The notes under the pieces were generated by a model. The model made no database searches, was not told the DNA's origin, and was given only the letters and a program-made list of their open reading frames with translations. Below, piece after piece: positions 32,303-43,498 of a DNA stretch of 64,000 nucleotides (the stretch's first letter is position 1; each line of letters starts with the position of its first letter). Source of the stretch: Adiantum capillus-veneris (Eukaryota > Streptophyta > Polypodiopsida > Polypodiales > Pteridaceae); the NCBI GenBank assembly GCA_014529385.2, contig CM043944.1:75143884-75207883 (forward strand). Reading direction: 5' to 3'. The position numbers were made by a program, and so were the translations under genes.

Positions 32303-33100
32303 CCACATAAGCATAGAAGCAGTAGAAGAGATACACAGTTGGCACTTGTTCATAGTGATTTGTGTGGACCTATGCCTAACCTATCTCTAGGGGGAGCTTC
32401 TTACTTTATGACATTTATAGATGCATACTCAAGGAAAGTATGGGTTTACTTTCTCAAGCACAACGATGAAGCGTTTAGTGTTTTCAAAACGTTTGTGACA
32501 CTTGTGGAGAATCAGAGTGGCAAGAAGCTTAAATGCTTACGCACTGACAATGGTGGAGTGTATGTTTCAAAGGCCTTTCAGGACTTTTGTGAGTCAAAAG
32601 GTATAAAACGTGAACTTACTGCTCCTTACAATCCTCCTCAAAAAGGTGTTGCTGAGAGGATGAATAGGACCATACAAGAGAAGGTCAGAAGTATGTTGTC
32701 TAATGCATAGCTGCCAAATGGGTTTTGGGCTGAAGCTGTATCAACAGCTATTCATCTTGTAAATAGATCTCCTAGCAAGGTTTTGCAGAAGGATTTAGTG
32801 GTAGAGATGGTATGGTCAGGCAAGGTGCCCTCATACAAGCATCTCAGAGTCTTTGGCTGTGAGGCGTATACTCACGTTGCAAAGGAATTTAGGAACAAAC
32901 TTGAGCCAAAGAGTAGAAAGTGCATCTTTCTAGGCTATGGTAATTCTGGTGAGATGGGGTACAGACTTTGGGATCCCGAATCCAGAAAGGTTGTCCGCAG
33001 CAATGATGTTCACTTTAATGAATCCAAATATCATTCTAAACCAGAGAGGGTTGAGGAGATTAGAAGAGTTGTCTTCCAAGAAGATGGACCCTGTAAATGG
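32303..33100 (+). pseudogene. Copia-4 integrase, interrupted
   Basis: The integrase continues in the same frame: HSDLCGPMPNLSLGG, RTDNGGVYVSKAF (Glu of the usual GGEY is Val) and KGVAERMNRT (Asn of QNG is Lys). A TAG at 32708-32710 interrupts it where Copia-2 has CAG. Reading resumes to GYGNSGEMGYRLWDPESRKV and ends at a deletion junction near 33089. Confidence 0.85.
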
Positions 33101-34505
33101 GTTTACAGGGTATAAGATCACCGCTCATGATAGTCAGCCAAAGTACAAAGCAAGGCTTGTTGCCAAGGGCTTTAAGCAAGAACAAGGCATTGACTTTGAT
33201 GAAGTCTTCTCTCCGGTGGTCAAAATGACTACATTGAGATGCTTTCTTGCATTGGTTGCCATATTAGATTTGGTGTTGCACCAAATGGATGTCAAGACAG
33301 CGTTCTTGCATGGTGATTTAGATGTGGAAATTTACATGCAGCAGCCAGAAGGGTTTGTTGAGAAAGGCAAGGAAGATTGGGTATGCCAGTTGTTAAAGAG
33401 TCTTTATGGCTTAAAACAATCACTGAGGGCATGGTACCATAAATTCCACAAGTTTATGCTTTCTCAAGGCTACAAACGTAGTGAGTTCGATCACTGTCTA
33501 TATACAAAGAAGGCTAAGGATGGTAGTTGGTTGATCCTTATTTTGTATGTGGATGACATGTTGATTGCTGGCAAGCCCTTGGAAGAAATTTTAGCTTTGA
33601 AGTCAAAGATGGCAAAATCGTTTGACATGAAAGACATGGGTGAGGCAAGTCATATACTTGGTATGCGCATTGAGAGAGACAGATCAAAGAAGTTGATTTG
33701 GTTATCTCAAACAGAGTATATTGACAAGGTTTTGCAACGTTTCAATATGGAGAAGGGAAAGGCATTGAGTGTTCCATTGCCACCATATGTGAAGCTTAGC
33801 AAACAAGATTGTCCTGTGTCTGAGGAAGAACAGGCTGAAATGGATAAGATTCCATTTGCGTCTGCAGTGGGTAGTTTGATGTATGCAATGATTGCTACTC
33901 GCCCAGACATTGCATTTGCAGTGGGAGTAGTAAGTCGATACATGTCAAACCCAGGCAAGAAACATTGGGAGGCAGTGAAAGGAATATTAAGATACCTGAA
34001 AGCTACAAAGAGTATGCGTATATGCTATGGGAGTCAGGAGCTAAGTGTAAAGGGTTTTACAGACTCAGATTATGCAAGTGACTTAGACAACCGAAGGTCT
34101 ACGTCAGGGTATGTCTTTGCATTGGCTGGTGGAGCAGTATCATGGCGTTCTAGATTACAAGATTGTGTTACTCAGTCTACTACAGAGGCTGAATATGTTG
34201 CAGCATCAGAGGCATGCAAAGAATCAATTTGGCTTAATCGACTAGTAACAGATTTGGGAATCAAAGAAGAGATGCCTGTGTTATATTGTGATAGTCAAAG
34301 TGCTATACAATTGGCTCGCAATCCAGTTTATCACTAAAAGACAAAGCATGTGGATGTGAAGTATCATTTCATCAGGGAAATGCTCGAGGATAAGCAACTT
34401 CAGCTTGTCAAAGTTCACACCACAGAAAATCCTGTTGATCTACTTACAAAAGGACTTCCCTCAGAGAGCTTTGCGCATTTTTGCAAGCAGTTAGGTGTAG
34501 GGTAG
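33101..34505 (+). pseudogene. Copia-4 RT and RNase H after a 310-bp deletion
   Basis: Relative to Copia-2 the linker between integrase and RT and the very start of RT are missing, and the frame shifts. The open stretch to 34337 contains MDVKTAFLHGDL, YGLKQSLRAWYHK, YVDDMLIAG and the RNase H motifs (DSDYASD, TEAEYVA, YCDSQSAI). A TAA at 34335-34337 cuts the last 55 codons or so, which continue in frame to TAG 34503-34505. Confidence 0.85.
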
Positions 34506-34594
34506 TACATCACTTCTCTACATCTCTTGTATATTAGCTTGTATAGTAGCTTCTCTCACACTTAAAGTACCACATTGGACTTTATGTGGGAGGT

Positions 34595-34786
34595 TGTTGG
34601 GGTATAAAGCCCAATGTGGTCGCCCAGGTAAGTGGGCGGGCCGCCAGGTATGTACACATATTCTTTTGTTAAAACCTAATAAGAACTCACTATGCTCTAC
34701 ACATTACAGTAGAGCGAGTTCACCATATCGTCGTGCTCTTCTTCTCGCACTCTCTCTCGCGTCGCACTTCCGCTCGTACTCCTTCA
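34595..34786 (+). repeat. Copia-4 3' LTR
   Basis: 192 bp, followed by the duplication GGGAT. It is preceded by a purine tract like that of Copia-2. Confidence 0.94.
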
Positions 34787-34791
34787 GGGAT

Positions 34792-35480
34792 TAAAAGTCA
34801 GTTTATTGCACCATAGACACCAGCTCAGAATGGAGTTGCTGAGCGCATGAATCGTACGATTCAGGAAAGAGTCACATCCATGCTTTCTAGGGGAAATCTC
34901 ACAAAAGGCTTTTGGGTAGAAGCCGTCTTGACTGAAGTGGAGATTATAAATTGTTTGCCTAGTATGCCATTGAATTATCAGATTATAGAATAGTTATGGT
35001 CTAAACATAAGCCCCACTATGACCATCTACATGTTTTTTATTGTGAAGCGTATGCTCACATGCCTAAACAACTTCGGAAGAAGTTAGAGCCAAAGTCACA
35101 CAAATGTATTTTCATTGGATATGGTGCGGATGGAGAGATGGGGCATCGTCTCTAGCACCCGAAATCTCGTTGAGTCATCCGTAGTTCAGATGTGATCTTC
35201 AATGAGTCGAAGATGCATAAACAACCTATCAAGGAAATAGAGGTTCTGAGAGTCACTTTTGAGGATGTTTCCTCAGAGACATGAAATCAACTCAGCGGGC
35301 TAGTGATGTACCTCCCACGAGCAATGCTCCAGAGGGAGCAGATAGCAATGGTCAAGGAGTGAGGCGGTCTACTAGAGTCTCTCGTCCACCTGCGCATTTT
35401 GAGCGAGGTCTTGATTACATCATGTTGACCGATTGCGGTGAGCCAAAAGAGCTGCTACCAAGAAGCCATGATGACGGATG
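34792..35480 (+). pseudogene. Copia-3 integrase C-terminal part and linker
   Basis: Integrase resumes after Copia-4: AQNGVAERMNRTIQERV (catalytic Glu), FWVEAV, LEPKSHKCIFIGYGADGEMG, with several stops (near 34812, 34990 and 35154). A linker region follows at 35281-35480 (RSTRVSRPPAHFERGLDYIM), typical of copia elements before RT. Confidence 0.75.
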
Positions 35481-36977
35481 ATGTGGTGAAGTGGGAGCAG
35501 GCTATGGAATCCGAGTATAACTTGATTCTGGCTAATGACACTTGAGACTTGGTAGAACTGCCAAATGATGAGAAAGATTTACCTTGCAAAGGGTTCACAA
35601 GAAGAAAATTACCTCAGGTGATCCAAATCCAAAGTACAAGGCTATACTTGTAGCCAAAGGGTTCAAACAGCAAAAGGGAGTCGATTTTGATGAAATCTTC
35701 TCGCCTGTGGTCAAGATGACAACACTTAGAACTGTACTTGGTCTTGTAGCGATTGAATGGATGTGAAGACAACATTTCTTCACGTGGATCTCGATGAGGT
35801 GGTTTACATGCAACAACCTGAAGGGTTTGTTCAGGAGAACGCATCTCGTGAGGAGCTAGTATGTAAGCTCAAAAAAGGCACTTTATGGCTTGAAGCAGGG
35901 TTCAAAGCAGTGGTATCATAAATTTGATGCATGTATGAGGTCTCAAGGGTATAAAAGGAGCAAAGAGGATCACTGCTTGTACACAAGAAGACTAGTTTTG
36001 TATGTTGATGACATGCTTATAGCTGGGAAATCCATTGCGGAGATTGTCAACTTGAAGAAAACACTTAACAACAATTTTGCAATGAAAGATTTGGGGGATG
36101 CTACACACTTTCTTGGCATGCAAATCAAAAGAGATTGCACACGTCGTATTCTTGAGTTATCTCAGGAAACATACATTGAGAAAGTTTTGCAGCGTTTCAA
36201 TATGCAGGGGGGGGGGGGGGGGGGGGGGGGGGGGAATCATCGAGTACCCCAATGCAAGCATTCTTGAAACTCAGTAAGGAAGATGCACCCAAATATGATG
36301 CTGAGAGAGAAAAAATGGCTAAGGTACCATATTCTTCGGCAGTGGGTAGTCTCATGTATGCTATGGTAACCACAAGGCTAGACATTGCTTTTGCAGTGGG
36401 AGTGGTGAGCCGATACATGGCAAATCCTGGCAGCAAGCATTGGGAAGCAGTGAAGCACATTCTTAGGTACCTCAAAGGTACGGTTCATAGGTGTTTACGC
36501 TTCGGGAATAGTGATGCATCCATCATGGGTTATGCGGATGCAGACTATGTGGGTTGTGTCGACAATAGGAGATCGACATCTGGCTATGTCTTCATATTTG
36601 CTAGAGCAATAGTATCCTGAAGGTCATGTCTTCAAGATTGTACGTCGTATTCCACTATGGAAGCAAAGTACGTTGCATTGTCGGATGCAAGGAAAGAGGC
36701 TGTGTGGTTATCTCGCTTGGTAAAAAATCTTGGCATTGATGAGACTCCAGTGATATATTGTGATAGTGAGAGCGCTCTTGCATTGGCAAGGAATCCCGTG
36801 TTTCACTCCAAATCGAAACACATTGAAGTCAGGTATCATCTCGTGAGAGATTTCTTGGCCAAAAAGATCATTGATTTGGTCAAGGTACACACTGACGACA
36901 ACCCAATAGATTCTTTGACGAAAGGCTTAGCTTTGGAGCAGTTTACACATTGCAGTGAGTTGATGGGTATAGGTTGA
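35481..36977 (+). pseudogene. Copia-3 RT and RNase H
   Basis: RT pieces in changing frames: NPKYKAILVAKGFKQQKGVD and FSPVVKMTTLRTVLGLVAI (35584-35766), YGLKQGSKQWYHKF, YVDDMLIAGKS at about 35999-36031, FLGMQIKRD, VLQRFNMQ. A 28-nt G run (36207-36234) then interrupts the frame. RNase H follows: RLDIAFAVGVVSRYMANPGS, DADYVGCVDNRRSTSGYVF, YCDSESALALARNPVFHSKS, ending at a TGA at 36975-36977. At least five breaks. Confidence 0.8.
36207..36234. repeat. 28-nt homopolymer G run
   Basis: An uninterrupted run of 28 G inside the Copia-3 RT. Translated in one frame it gives a poly-Gly stretch that no copia protein has. Confidence 0.85.
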
Positions 36978-37049
36978 AGCCACTAGATTGCTTCACGGTT
37001 GTACATACCAGGTCACTTGGGCTGCATTGGCCTTCAAGTGGGAGTAATT

Positions 37050-37248
37050 TGTTGGGATTCAGGCCAACTGGCCGGACATGTCACTTACTACTAGCCTATC
37101 TACCAACTTAACCTATATACACTTATTCTTTAATACAAGAAAGAATAAGGAGCTGCAACAGGATAACATTGTTGTGCGCTCCACCCAAAGCAGGTCTCTC
37201 TTTCTGCTCTCACACTTACACTCACACACGCTTCCCGCGGCACCTTCA
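37050..37248 (+). repeat. Copia-3 3' LTR
   Basis: 199 bp matching 26270-26479 with several substitutions and a shorter CT tract. It is preceded by the purine tract AAGTGGGAGTAA and followed by GTGGT. Confidence 0.9.
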
Positions 37249-37253
37249 GTGGT

Positions 37254-38474
37254 CAAGCCAAAGCAAGGACTATCAATAACAAATCTACTCATGAAATTTG
37301 AGAGACGATATGCACAACTCATTAGGATAGAAAAGGCCACACTAGATGTAGAGAAGACATATATTTTCTTACAAGCTAGTTGCAAGAAAATTTTGAGCTC
37401 CTGCTTGAAGATAAAGATGCTGAGCAAGGACTAAAGACCGACTGGAATGAGGTTGAAGATGTTGTGTCACTGCTTGCCAAACGGCAAAGAAGAAGGGACA
37501 AGATGGTAGTAAACACTACAAGTCCTTCCACCTCAACTTTTGGCAAAATGGTAAAGCCTACTTTTATCGCTCCAAAGTTTGATGAGTCCATGCTAGATGA
37601 GCTTGTGAAGGGAATACGTGAAGCTTGCAAAGATTGAAGAGAAAGGCCAACCATCAGAACCACTTCCTAGGCAAAGACAACAGCCCAAAGAAGGTTTTTT
37701 AATAAATGTATTTGGTGTGATAGTAGAGACCATGTAAGAAGGGATTGTGATAGTTTTAGTGATGCTTTGACAAAAGATGTTCTCTTTTTTTAAGGATGGT
37801 AAAATCCACTTAAGAGAGACAGGTCTACCCTTGAGAACTAACTTTGGAAAGGGGGGAATGCAAACCTTAGTTGAAGATATGGCAACTAACCATGACACCT
37901 CTTTAGTTGAGGCATCTTATGGAGTAAAAATTGAGCATCTTAGTGATGAAGAGGTGAGTGACCATCATAGTCAACTTTGGCCAAATGTCATGCAGTTAGG
38001 TAAAAAGGGAAAGCTTACAAAAGAGATTCTACATGAAGCAGGTGATTGCATACGTCTAGAAACAGGGTGGAGTGATCCAGTGGATTCAATGTCTATCCAT
38101 GCCTACATTACAAACTGCCAAATCCATGAAGCTATTGTAGAAGAAAAGTGTAGACCTGAAAATGGTGATGAAGGGACTTCAAAAAGAGCTACAAGAAGTG
38201 GAGGAAGGAATGATGCAACACCTTTGCAAGCACTACCAACACAGGAGGCACCTTCACCAAAAGTGACGATGGGAGAATCTACAACAAAGAAGAAAAAGGA
38301 GCCAACAAAAGGTAAGCCAAAAGGACCAACTTACAAACTACAATCTAACATTGAGCTTGCTACAGACTTGAAGAAAGTTCTAGACGAGAGCATTTTGAAT
38401 AGCAAGGCTGAGTTTACTTTGGGGGAAGTGCTTGGCATAGCCAACCGTGAATTCCATGAAGAAATTATTGACAT
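37254..38474 (+). pseudogene. Gypsy H gag, central and C-terminal part with zinc knuckle
   Basis: Resumes the H gag after Copia-3: GLSITNLLMKFERRYAQL, then after a frame change EDVVSLLAKRQRRRDKM and a zinc knuckle CIWCDSRDHVRRDC (37707-37748). The open frame 37777-38474 follows: FFKDGKIHLRETGLPLRTNF, a Lys-rich linker (KKKKEPTKGKPKGP), and a tail reading YKLQSNIELATDLKKVLDES, FTLGEVLGIANREF and EEIIDI. It breaks off at 38474 at the minus-strand gypsy. The tail resembles a conserved region seen after Gag in some gypsy elements; I cannot name the family surely. Confidence 0.7.
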
Positions 38475-38592
38475 TGAAAGGGTGGTGGCGTGTGCTAGTC
38501 TCCACCCACTGGTGCTGTCTTATAGCCTCCCCCTAGCACACACACTGTCTGGCCGTGCCGATGGCCTTGCCCGTAGGACCCATGTCCTTACA
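38475..38592 (-). repeat. Short 3' LTR of the minus-strand gypsy
   Basis: 118 bp. Next to it a C-rich tract (38595-38604) is the polypurine tract in reverse. Confidence 0.88.
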
Positions 38593-39325
38593 TTACCCCC
38601 CCTTGAAGAATCATTTTCGTCCCCAAAAAAAAACGTAAGAAAATGTTTCTTAAGTGCGGAGACATTCTCCCATGTAGAACCTCTTCAGGTCTATCTAGCC
38701 ATTTTACCAACACCTGTCGTTTGACATGATGTCTGGTGCGAAGCTCATGAGAATCCAAAATCTTTTTGTGCTCATGAGGGATGCTTGGTGGTTCAATAAG
38801 GTCAACTAACACACCTGTGTCAATGACATTATCATTCTGTCCTAGCTGTTTTTGTAAACGGCTAACATGGAAAACAGGATGAACTCGTGAGTGCTGTAGA
38901 AGAGCTAACTTATAGGCCACTTGACCTATACATTTGAGAATGGTAAACGGTCCACAATAGCGTGGTGAAAGTTTAGCAACTTTTCCCGTCTTCAAAATTT
39001 CTGAATGCTCCGGAACTTTGAGGAAAACCTTGTCTCCTTCTTCAAAACCAGCAAGACGATGATGCTCATCTGCGTACTTCTTATATCGATCTTGAGCTTG
39101 CTTAACATTCTGTCAAGCAACTCAAAGCATGTCAAAATAGTCTTGGAGAAAATCCTTCGCTTGTTGTATCTTCTCCTTAGCCAACCCCACCAAAATAGGT
39201 GATCTAGGTTGAAATCCATATAAAAACATAAATGGGCTAAACCCTGTACTCACATGCTTTTGAACTATTATAAGAAAATTCCAATATAGGTAAGTAGTCT
39301 TCCCAATTGGTTTGCTTCTTGCCAA
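38593..39325 (-). pseudogene. Minus-strand gypsy: integrase C-terminus and chromodomain-like end
   Basis: Read from 39325 downward: FSPFMFLYGFQPRSPILVGL (integrase C-terminal part), then after a frame change KTGKVAKLSPRYCGPFTI, VAYKLALLQHSRVHPVFHVS and a final block DSHELRTRHHVKRQVLVKW (to about 38670). The last block resembles the chromodomain of plant chromoviruses, which directs integration to marked chromatin. Stops and a shortened end make it non-functional. Confidence 0.7.
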
Positions 39326-39780
39326 CGTACGCTTGTAGCATATCCTCTAGCACTTGATTAACTCTTTCAGTTTGATCATTTGTTTCTGGACGATCAGCCG
39401 TACTTAGATTAAATTTAGTTTCCAACTTTTGAAACACAGCTCTCCAGAAGTGATTATCGAACTTTCGATCTCTGTCACTAATGATACTAGCTGGAAGATT
39501 GTAGAGTTTATATATATGCTCTACAAATACCCGTGCTAATTCTGGTGTCTTAACCGTAGTCCTAGTGGGAATGAATCGACCCATCTTTGTGAGACGGTCT
39601 ACAATTACCCATATGGCATCATGGCCATGATTTGTAGTAGGTAGTCCTACTACAAAATCCATAGAGATACTCTCCCACTTACCTTGTGGAATCTCTAAAG
39701 GATGTAAAAAGCCACCTACCTTGAGGCACTCTGCCTTATTAACTTGGCACTATTGGTAGTTTAGTATGTACTCTTGAACA
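39237..39780 (-). pseudogene. Minus-strand gypsy: integrase core
   Basis: The open stretch 39662-39237 reads MDFVVGLPTTNHGHDAIWVI (first Asp), ISDRDRKFDNHFW (second Asp) and NDQTERVNQVLEDML (Glu), the D,D,E integrase core. Upstream (39780-39663) is the end of the zinc-binding region and KWESIS, broken by a stop. Confidence 0.8.
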
Positions 39781-39959
39781 TCATGATGTAAACCCGACAA
39801 TAAAATTGCCGTCGAACTAAGGCATACATCTTATAAATACTTTGATGACCAGCACTTGGACTATCGTGACACTCAACTAAGAATAAGTGCCTAGTATCTG
39901 AGTCCTTTGGCACACATACTCTACCCTTGTGGAGTACGTAGCCATCATCAATGGAAAAA

Positions 39960-40808
39960 TTCTTCCATCACTTAAGCTCTTTTTGAGTAGGGGTGGAGCT
40001 CTTTGTGTTGGAGTTGTTATCGGCGCGTGCAGAGACATGTGAGTGTGAGGGATCCCTTTTTAAAACTACACTCCACACTTTAGCATATGATTCATCTTGT
40101 GCACACTTGCCATGTAATGACTCTAAAAATCCAATCTTTATTTTTGTGAAAGCAAGTGAATTAATCTCAGGCACCCGACTTAGTGCGTGCATCTGCTACT
40201 ACATTATCTTGCCCCTTGAGATATCGTAGCTTACAATCATAATCTTGAAGGATTTCTGCCCATCTAGCTTTACGGCCTTTCAAGTCTTTTTGAGTAGTAG
40301 ACCATTTGATACTCTCATGGTCAAAAACTACTTCAAACTTGGCACCATATAAATAGTGTCGCCACTTTCGTAAAGCGTGAATTATGGCATAGAGCTCTCT
40401 CTCATAGACATAATAATTCTATTGAGCTCTATCTAACTTTTTACCTTCAAAGGCTATAGGTCTTCCCTCCTGGACAAGTACCACACCAATTGCTTTGTCA
40501 CTAGCATCAGTCTCTACCACAAATGGCTTAAGTGGGTCAACGATTGCTAGGATGGGAGCAGTGGCTATAACTACCTTGAGCTGTTCGAAACTGCGTTTTT
40601 GGGCTTCTTCCCAAGAAAAGGTATGACCTTTTTCTTTAAGTTGATCCATCATAGGAACATCGATTTTGGCATAATCACGGATATACTGTAGATAAAATCC
40701 AGCCATGCCTAAAAATATTTGAAGCTCCTCAACCGTGTTGGGATGTGGCCATCGAAGAATGGCAGCAACCTTGTCAATGTCCATCTTGATGACAAAATAA
40801 GAGATCAC
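39960..40808 (-). pseudogene. Minus-strand gypsy: RNase H
   Basis: 40808-40419 reads the RT connection (VEELQIFLGMAGFYLQYIRD) and RNase H (PFVVETDASDKAIGVVLVQE, PIAFEGKKLD). After a stop the frame continues with YERELYAIIHALRKWRHYLYG and DNVVADALSRVPEIN. These are the usual gypsy RNase H blocks. Confidence 0.78.
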
Positions 40809-41400
40809 ATGACCGACGTATAGTATCTATGTTTTAAAGAAATTGCACTTGCTATGCTTAGCATAAGCGCGTGAGCTCGTAGCTGTTCAAACACTAATTG
40901 TAAGTGTTCTATGTGTTCATCTTCAGTCTTACTATAAATGAGAATGTCATCAAGGAAAACCACAACAAATTTTCCAAGATAAGGACGTAAGACACTATCC
41001 ATGAGTGTCATAAATGTAGCTGGAGCATTGTTTAGACCAAAAGGCATAACCAAAAATTCAAAATACTCAAACAGTGTTCTAAAGGCATTTTTGGAGATAT
41101 CTTGCAAAAGGATATGCACCTGGTGGTATCCTGAACAAAGATCTATCTTTGTATAGTATGTTGCCCCATGGAGTTGATCAAACAACTCATCCACTCGAGG
41201 CAAAGGATACTTGTTCTTGATGGTTATGGCATTTAATCCGCGATAATCTACGCACATGTGCATAGCACCGTCTTTCTTTTTTACCGATAGAATTGGTGAT
41301 GCCCAAGGCAAAGTGCTAGGTCTAATGAAACCACGAGCGAGGTAGTCAGTCAACTGACTCTCAACGTCTTGGCTTCTTTAGCACTCATATGATAAGATGG
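40805..41400 (-). pseudogene. Minus-strand gypsy: reverse transcriptase
   Basis: The open stretch 41353-40805 has [67 protein letters not shown] and the catalytic FLDDILIYS. The fingers and palm are well kept. The frame is lost near 40850, just before the connection domain. Confidence 0.85.
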
Positions 41401-41699
41401 TTTACTCACCGGTTTAGTGCGTGGCAAGACATCTATGCCATGCTGAACATCACGTGTAGGGGGTAAACCTGGCGATAAATCACTTGAGAATACATCACTA
41501 TACTTCGTGAGTAAGTGAGTCAGCTTTTGCCGTGCAAAAGGAGAAAGTAAACTAGAGTTATGTTGGGATGGAGAATCCTATAATTCCTGTAATGTTTGTT
41601 TTACAACAATTGCTCGTTACTCTATAGAATTAAAATTGAGAGCACTTTGCTCGCTAGATCTGTTAACACTTTATTTATCATTAAAATTCATTGCACTTT

Positions 41700-42600
41700 T
41701 CATACTAGTACTAGACTCTGCTCTTGAGAATTCACAAGACTTGGAGACAAGCAATAACACAAAAAGACTTCATCTATTAAATCTTCTTTCTGTAAAATAG
41801 AAAGCTCGGTTGTACATATAAGAGGTGCAGATGGTATATTTTTCTCACCAAGAAAAAGCACATGTTTACCATTGGCCATAAAGGATAAGGAGTTGTGTTC
41901 ATAACTAGTGTGCAATGTGTTTCCTAAACCATGTAGACACTCCCATCCTAAAACTACATCAGGACGATCCATGTTCGTAACTTGGAAGTCAAGGGTCATC
42001 GTATGATCTTGAACAATAAGCTCAACCCCTTGAACTATCGTGTCCCATACTTCTTTATCATTCCCAGACATCTGCTCCACCACATACTTATGAAAGCAGG
42101 GATTTTGTGTAAGCTTCAATTTCTTGACTAGCTTATAGTTCAAGTAGTTATGAGTTGCACCATCATCCACTAAAATACAAACACGTTGTCTGTTAATAGT
42201 GCCATACATGCGAATCGAATCATGGGGGCCAAAGGTGGGCAACCACATTGAAGCAGGCACACAACACTTGTGCTTTTCTTCCATGTGAAGAACCTCTATA
42301 ACACAATATTTAGGAGATGAATCTAATGTGAGGTGTTGCACCGTGTGCATGGCCTTTTCTTTGCCTTGCAAAAGAGGAAAATCTTTCTTGTTATGTTATT
42401 TCGAAAGACATTTAAAACACGAATTGTGTTTCTTTGCACGCTGAAAATCAGCAGTGCTGAGAGACCCACACAAAGTATCTCGTGATTGCTTAGGCTTCTT
42501 AGCCTGTTGTGGGCGTGAAGAGTTAGATTGTCTGTTATTCCTCTTGGAACGTGTGGGAGATCTACCTCGCCATGGCTCTTAGCCACATTGCTCTTATCAA
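41700..42600 (-). pseudogene. Minus-strand gypsy: zinc knuckle and protease
   Basis: Near 42440-42390 a knuckle reads CFKCLSK, then a stop, then HNKKDF, so its last Cys is Phe and it contains a stop. The protease frame (42371-41700) holds ICILVDDGATHNYLNYKLV, with the DDGAT active site typical of gypsy proteases, and MDRPDVVLGWECLHGLG. Confidence 0.75.
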
Positions 42601-43498
42601 AATTATTCTTAGAGTAGGGAACATTTCCTTTCCTCTCTTGGTCATCATCATATCTTTGGGCATGACTGATGGCTTCTTCTAAAGTTTTTGGATGTTAGGT
42701 CTTGACATGAAGACGATAGTCTTTGACAAGACCCCTATTAAAACCCCGTATCTTTTGGAATTCATCTAGACCTTTTAGTTTTAATATGATTTCCCGATAC
42801 TTTGAAAGTTACTGTGTGAGAGAGAGGCCGGACATGCGGCATGCATCCCATGCTAATCAATTCTTATCTTCTTCATTGGAGTCCAAAAAGTCTTTGGAGA
42901 AAGAAGCTTGAAACGCAGCCCAAGATGGAGGACGAGCATCTATTGGAAATGTCATCCGCCACTTATAGGCCTTGCCTTTAAGAGATAGACTTGTTTCCAT
43001 AGCCATCTTTATATCCGAGGTGTGTCTGAATCCATGAATTTCATTCCATTTGTGTAAGAACGTATTGACCGCATCCTTGTTGCAACGATCACGCTCTTCC
43101 CCATGAAACTCATGAATGGTGATATTCTTAAGTAATGCATTGCTACCTTTTGCATCTTTTGAAGCACTTGTCTCTTGGACTCCTTGAGTCATGCGAGCTT
43201 GGTTCCATTGAACCATGCCACTTGTGGCCTCTTGAGCCGTCTATGAATTCATAAATTTCACAAGTAACTCTGCAAGATTGGTAACATTTGCATTGAGTGC
43301 AGAGAGGTTGCATTCAAGTACGCTTTTGTAAATTTTAAAAGTCTTGAAAGCAACCATATCTACAAGGCCATGATCTCCTAGATCATTGTCGTCATGCATA
43401 TTAGTATCAGCAGCACCCGTGGTGCCTTGATTTTGGTCTATGTGCTCAAAATCAAAAGTGTGTGTAGGTGGGATATCCTCACTGGCCATGGTAAACAC
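42600..43498 (-). pseudogene. Minus-strand gypsy: gag
   Basis: Two open stretches (43498-43241 and 43216-42857) separated by a stop. The second reads GEERDRCNKDAVNTFLHKWN, AMETSLSLKGKAYKWRMTFP and SWAAFQASFSKDF, as in a gypsy capsid. A start at 43489 (MASEDIPPTHTFDF) is plausible. Confidence 0.65.

Larger units (their letters stand above)
29558..34786 (+). mobile_element. Copia-4: young Ty1/copia element, same family as Copia-2
   Basis: Two 192-bp LTRs (29558-29749 and 34595-34786) differ at two positions (about 99% identical). The target-site duplication is GGGAT (29553-29557 and 34787-34791). The primer site TGGTATCAGAGC is exact. The leader and proteins are nearly the same as Copia-2. Coding capacity is lost through TAG at 32300 and 32708, a deletion of about 310 bp at 33089 and TAA at 34335. 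It is nested in Copia-3, so it is younger than that element. Confidence 0.95.
26270..37248 (+). mobile_element. Copia-3: Ty1/copia element interrupted by Copia-4
   Basis: LTRs at 26270-26479 (210 bp) and 37050-37248 (199 bp) start TGTTGGGATTC and end CACCTTCA. The flanks are GTAGT (26265-26269) and GTGGT (37249-37253), a target-site duplication with one change. An exact TGGTATCAGAGC primer site follows the left LTR. Gag and pol are related to Copia-2/4 but clearly diverged, with many stops. The integrase is split at 29557/34792 by Copia-4. The element sits in gypsy H gag. Confidence 0.92.
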
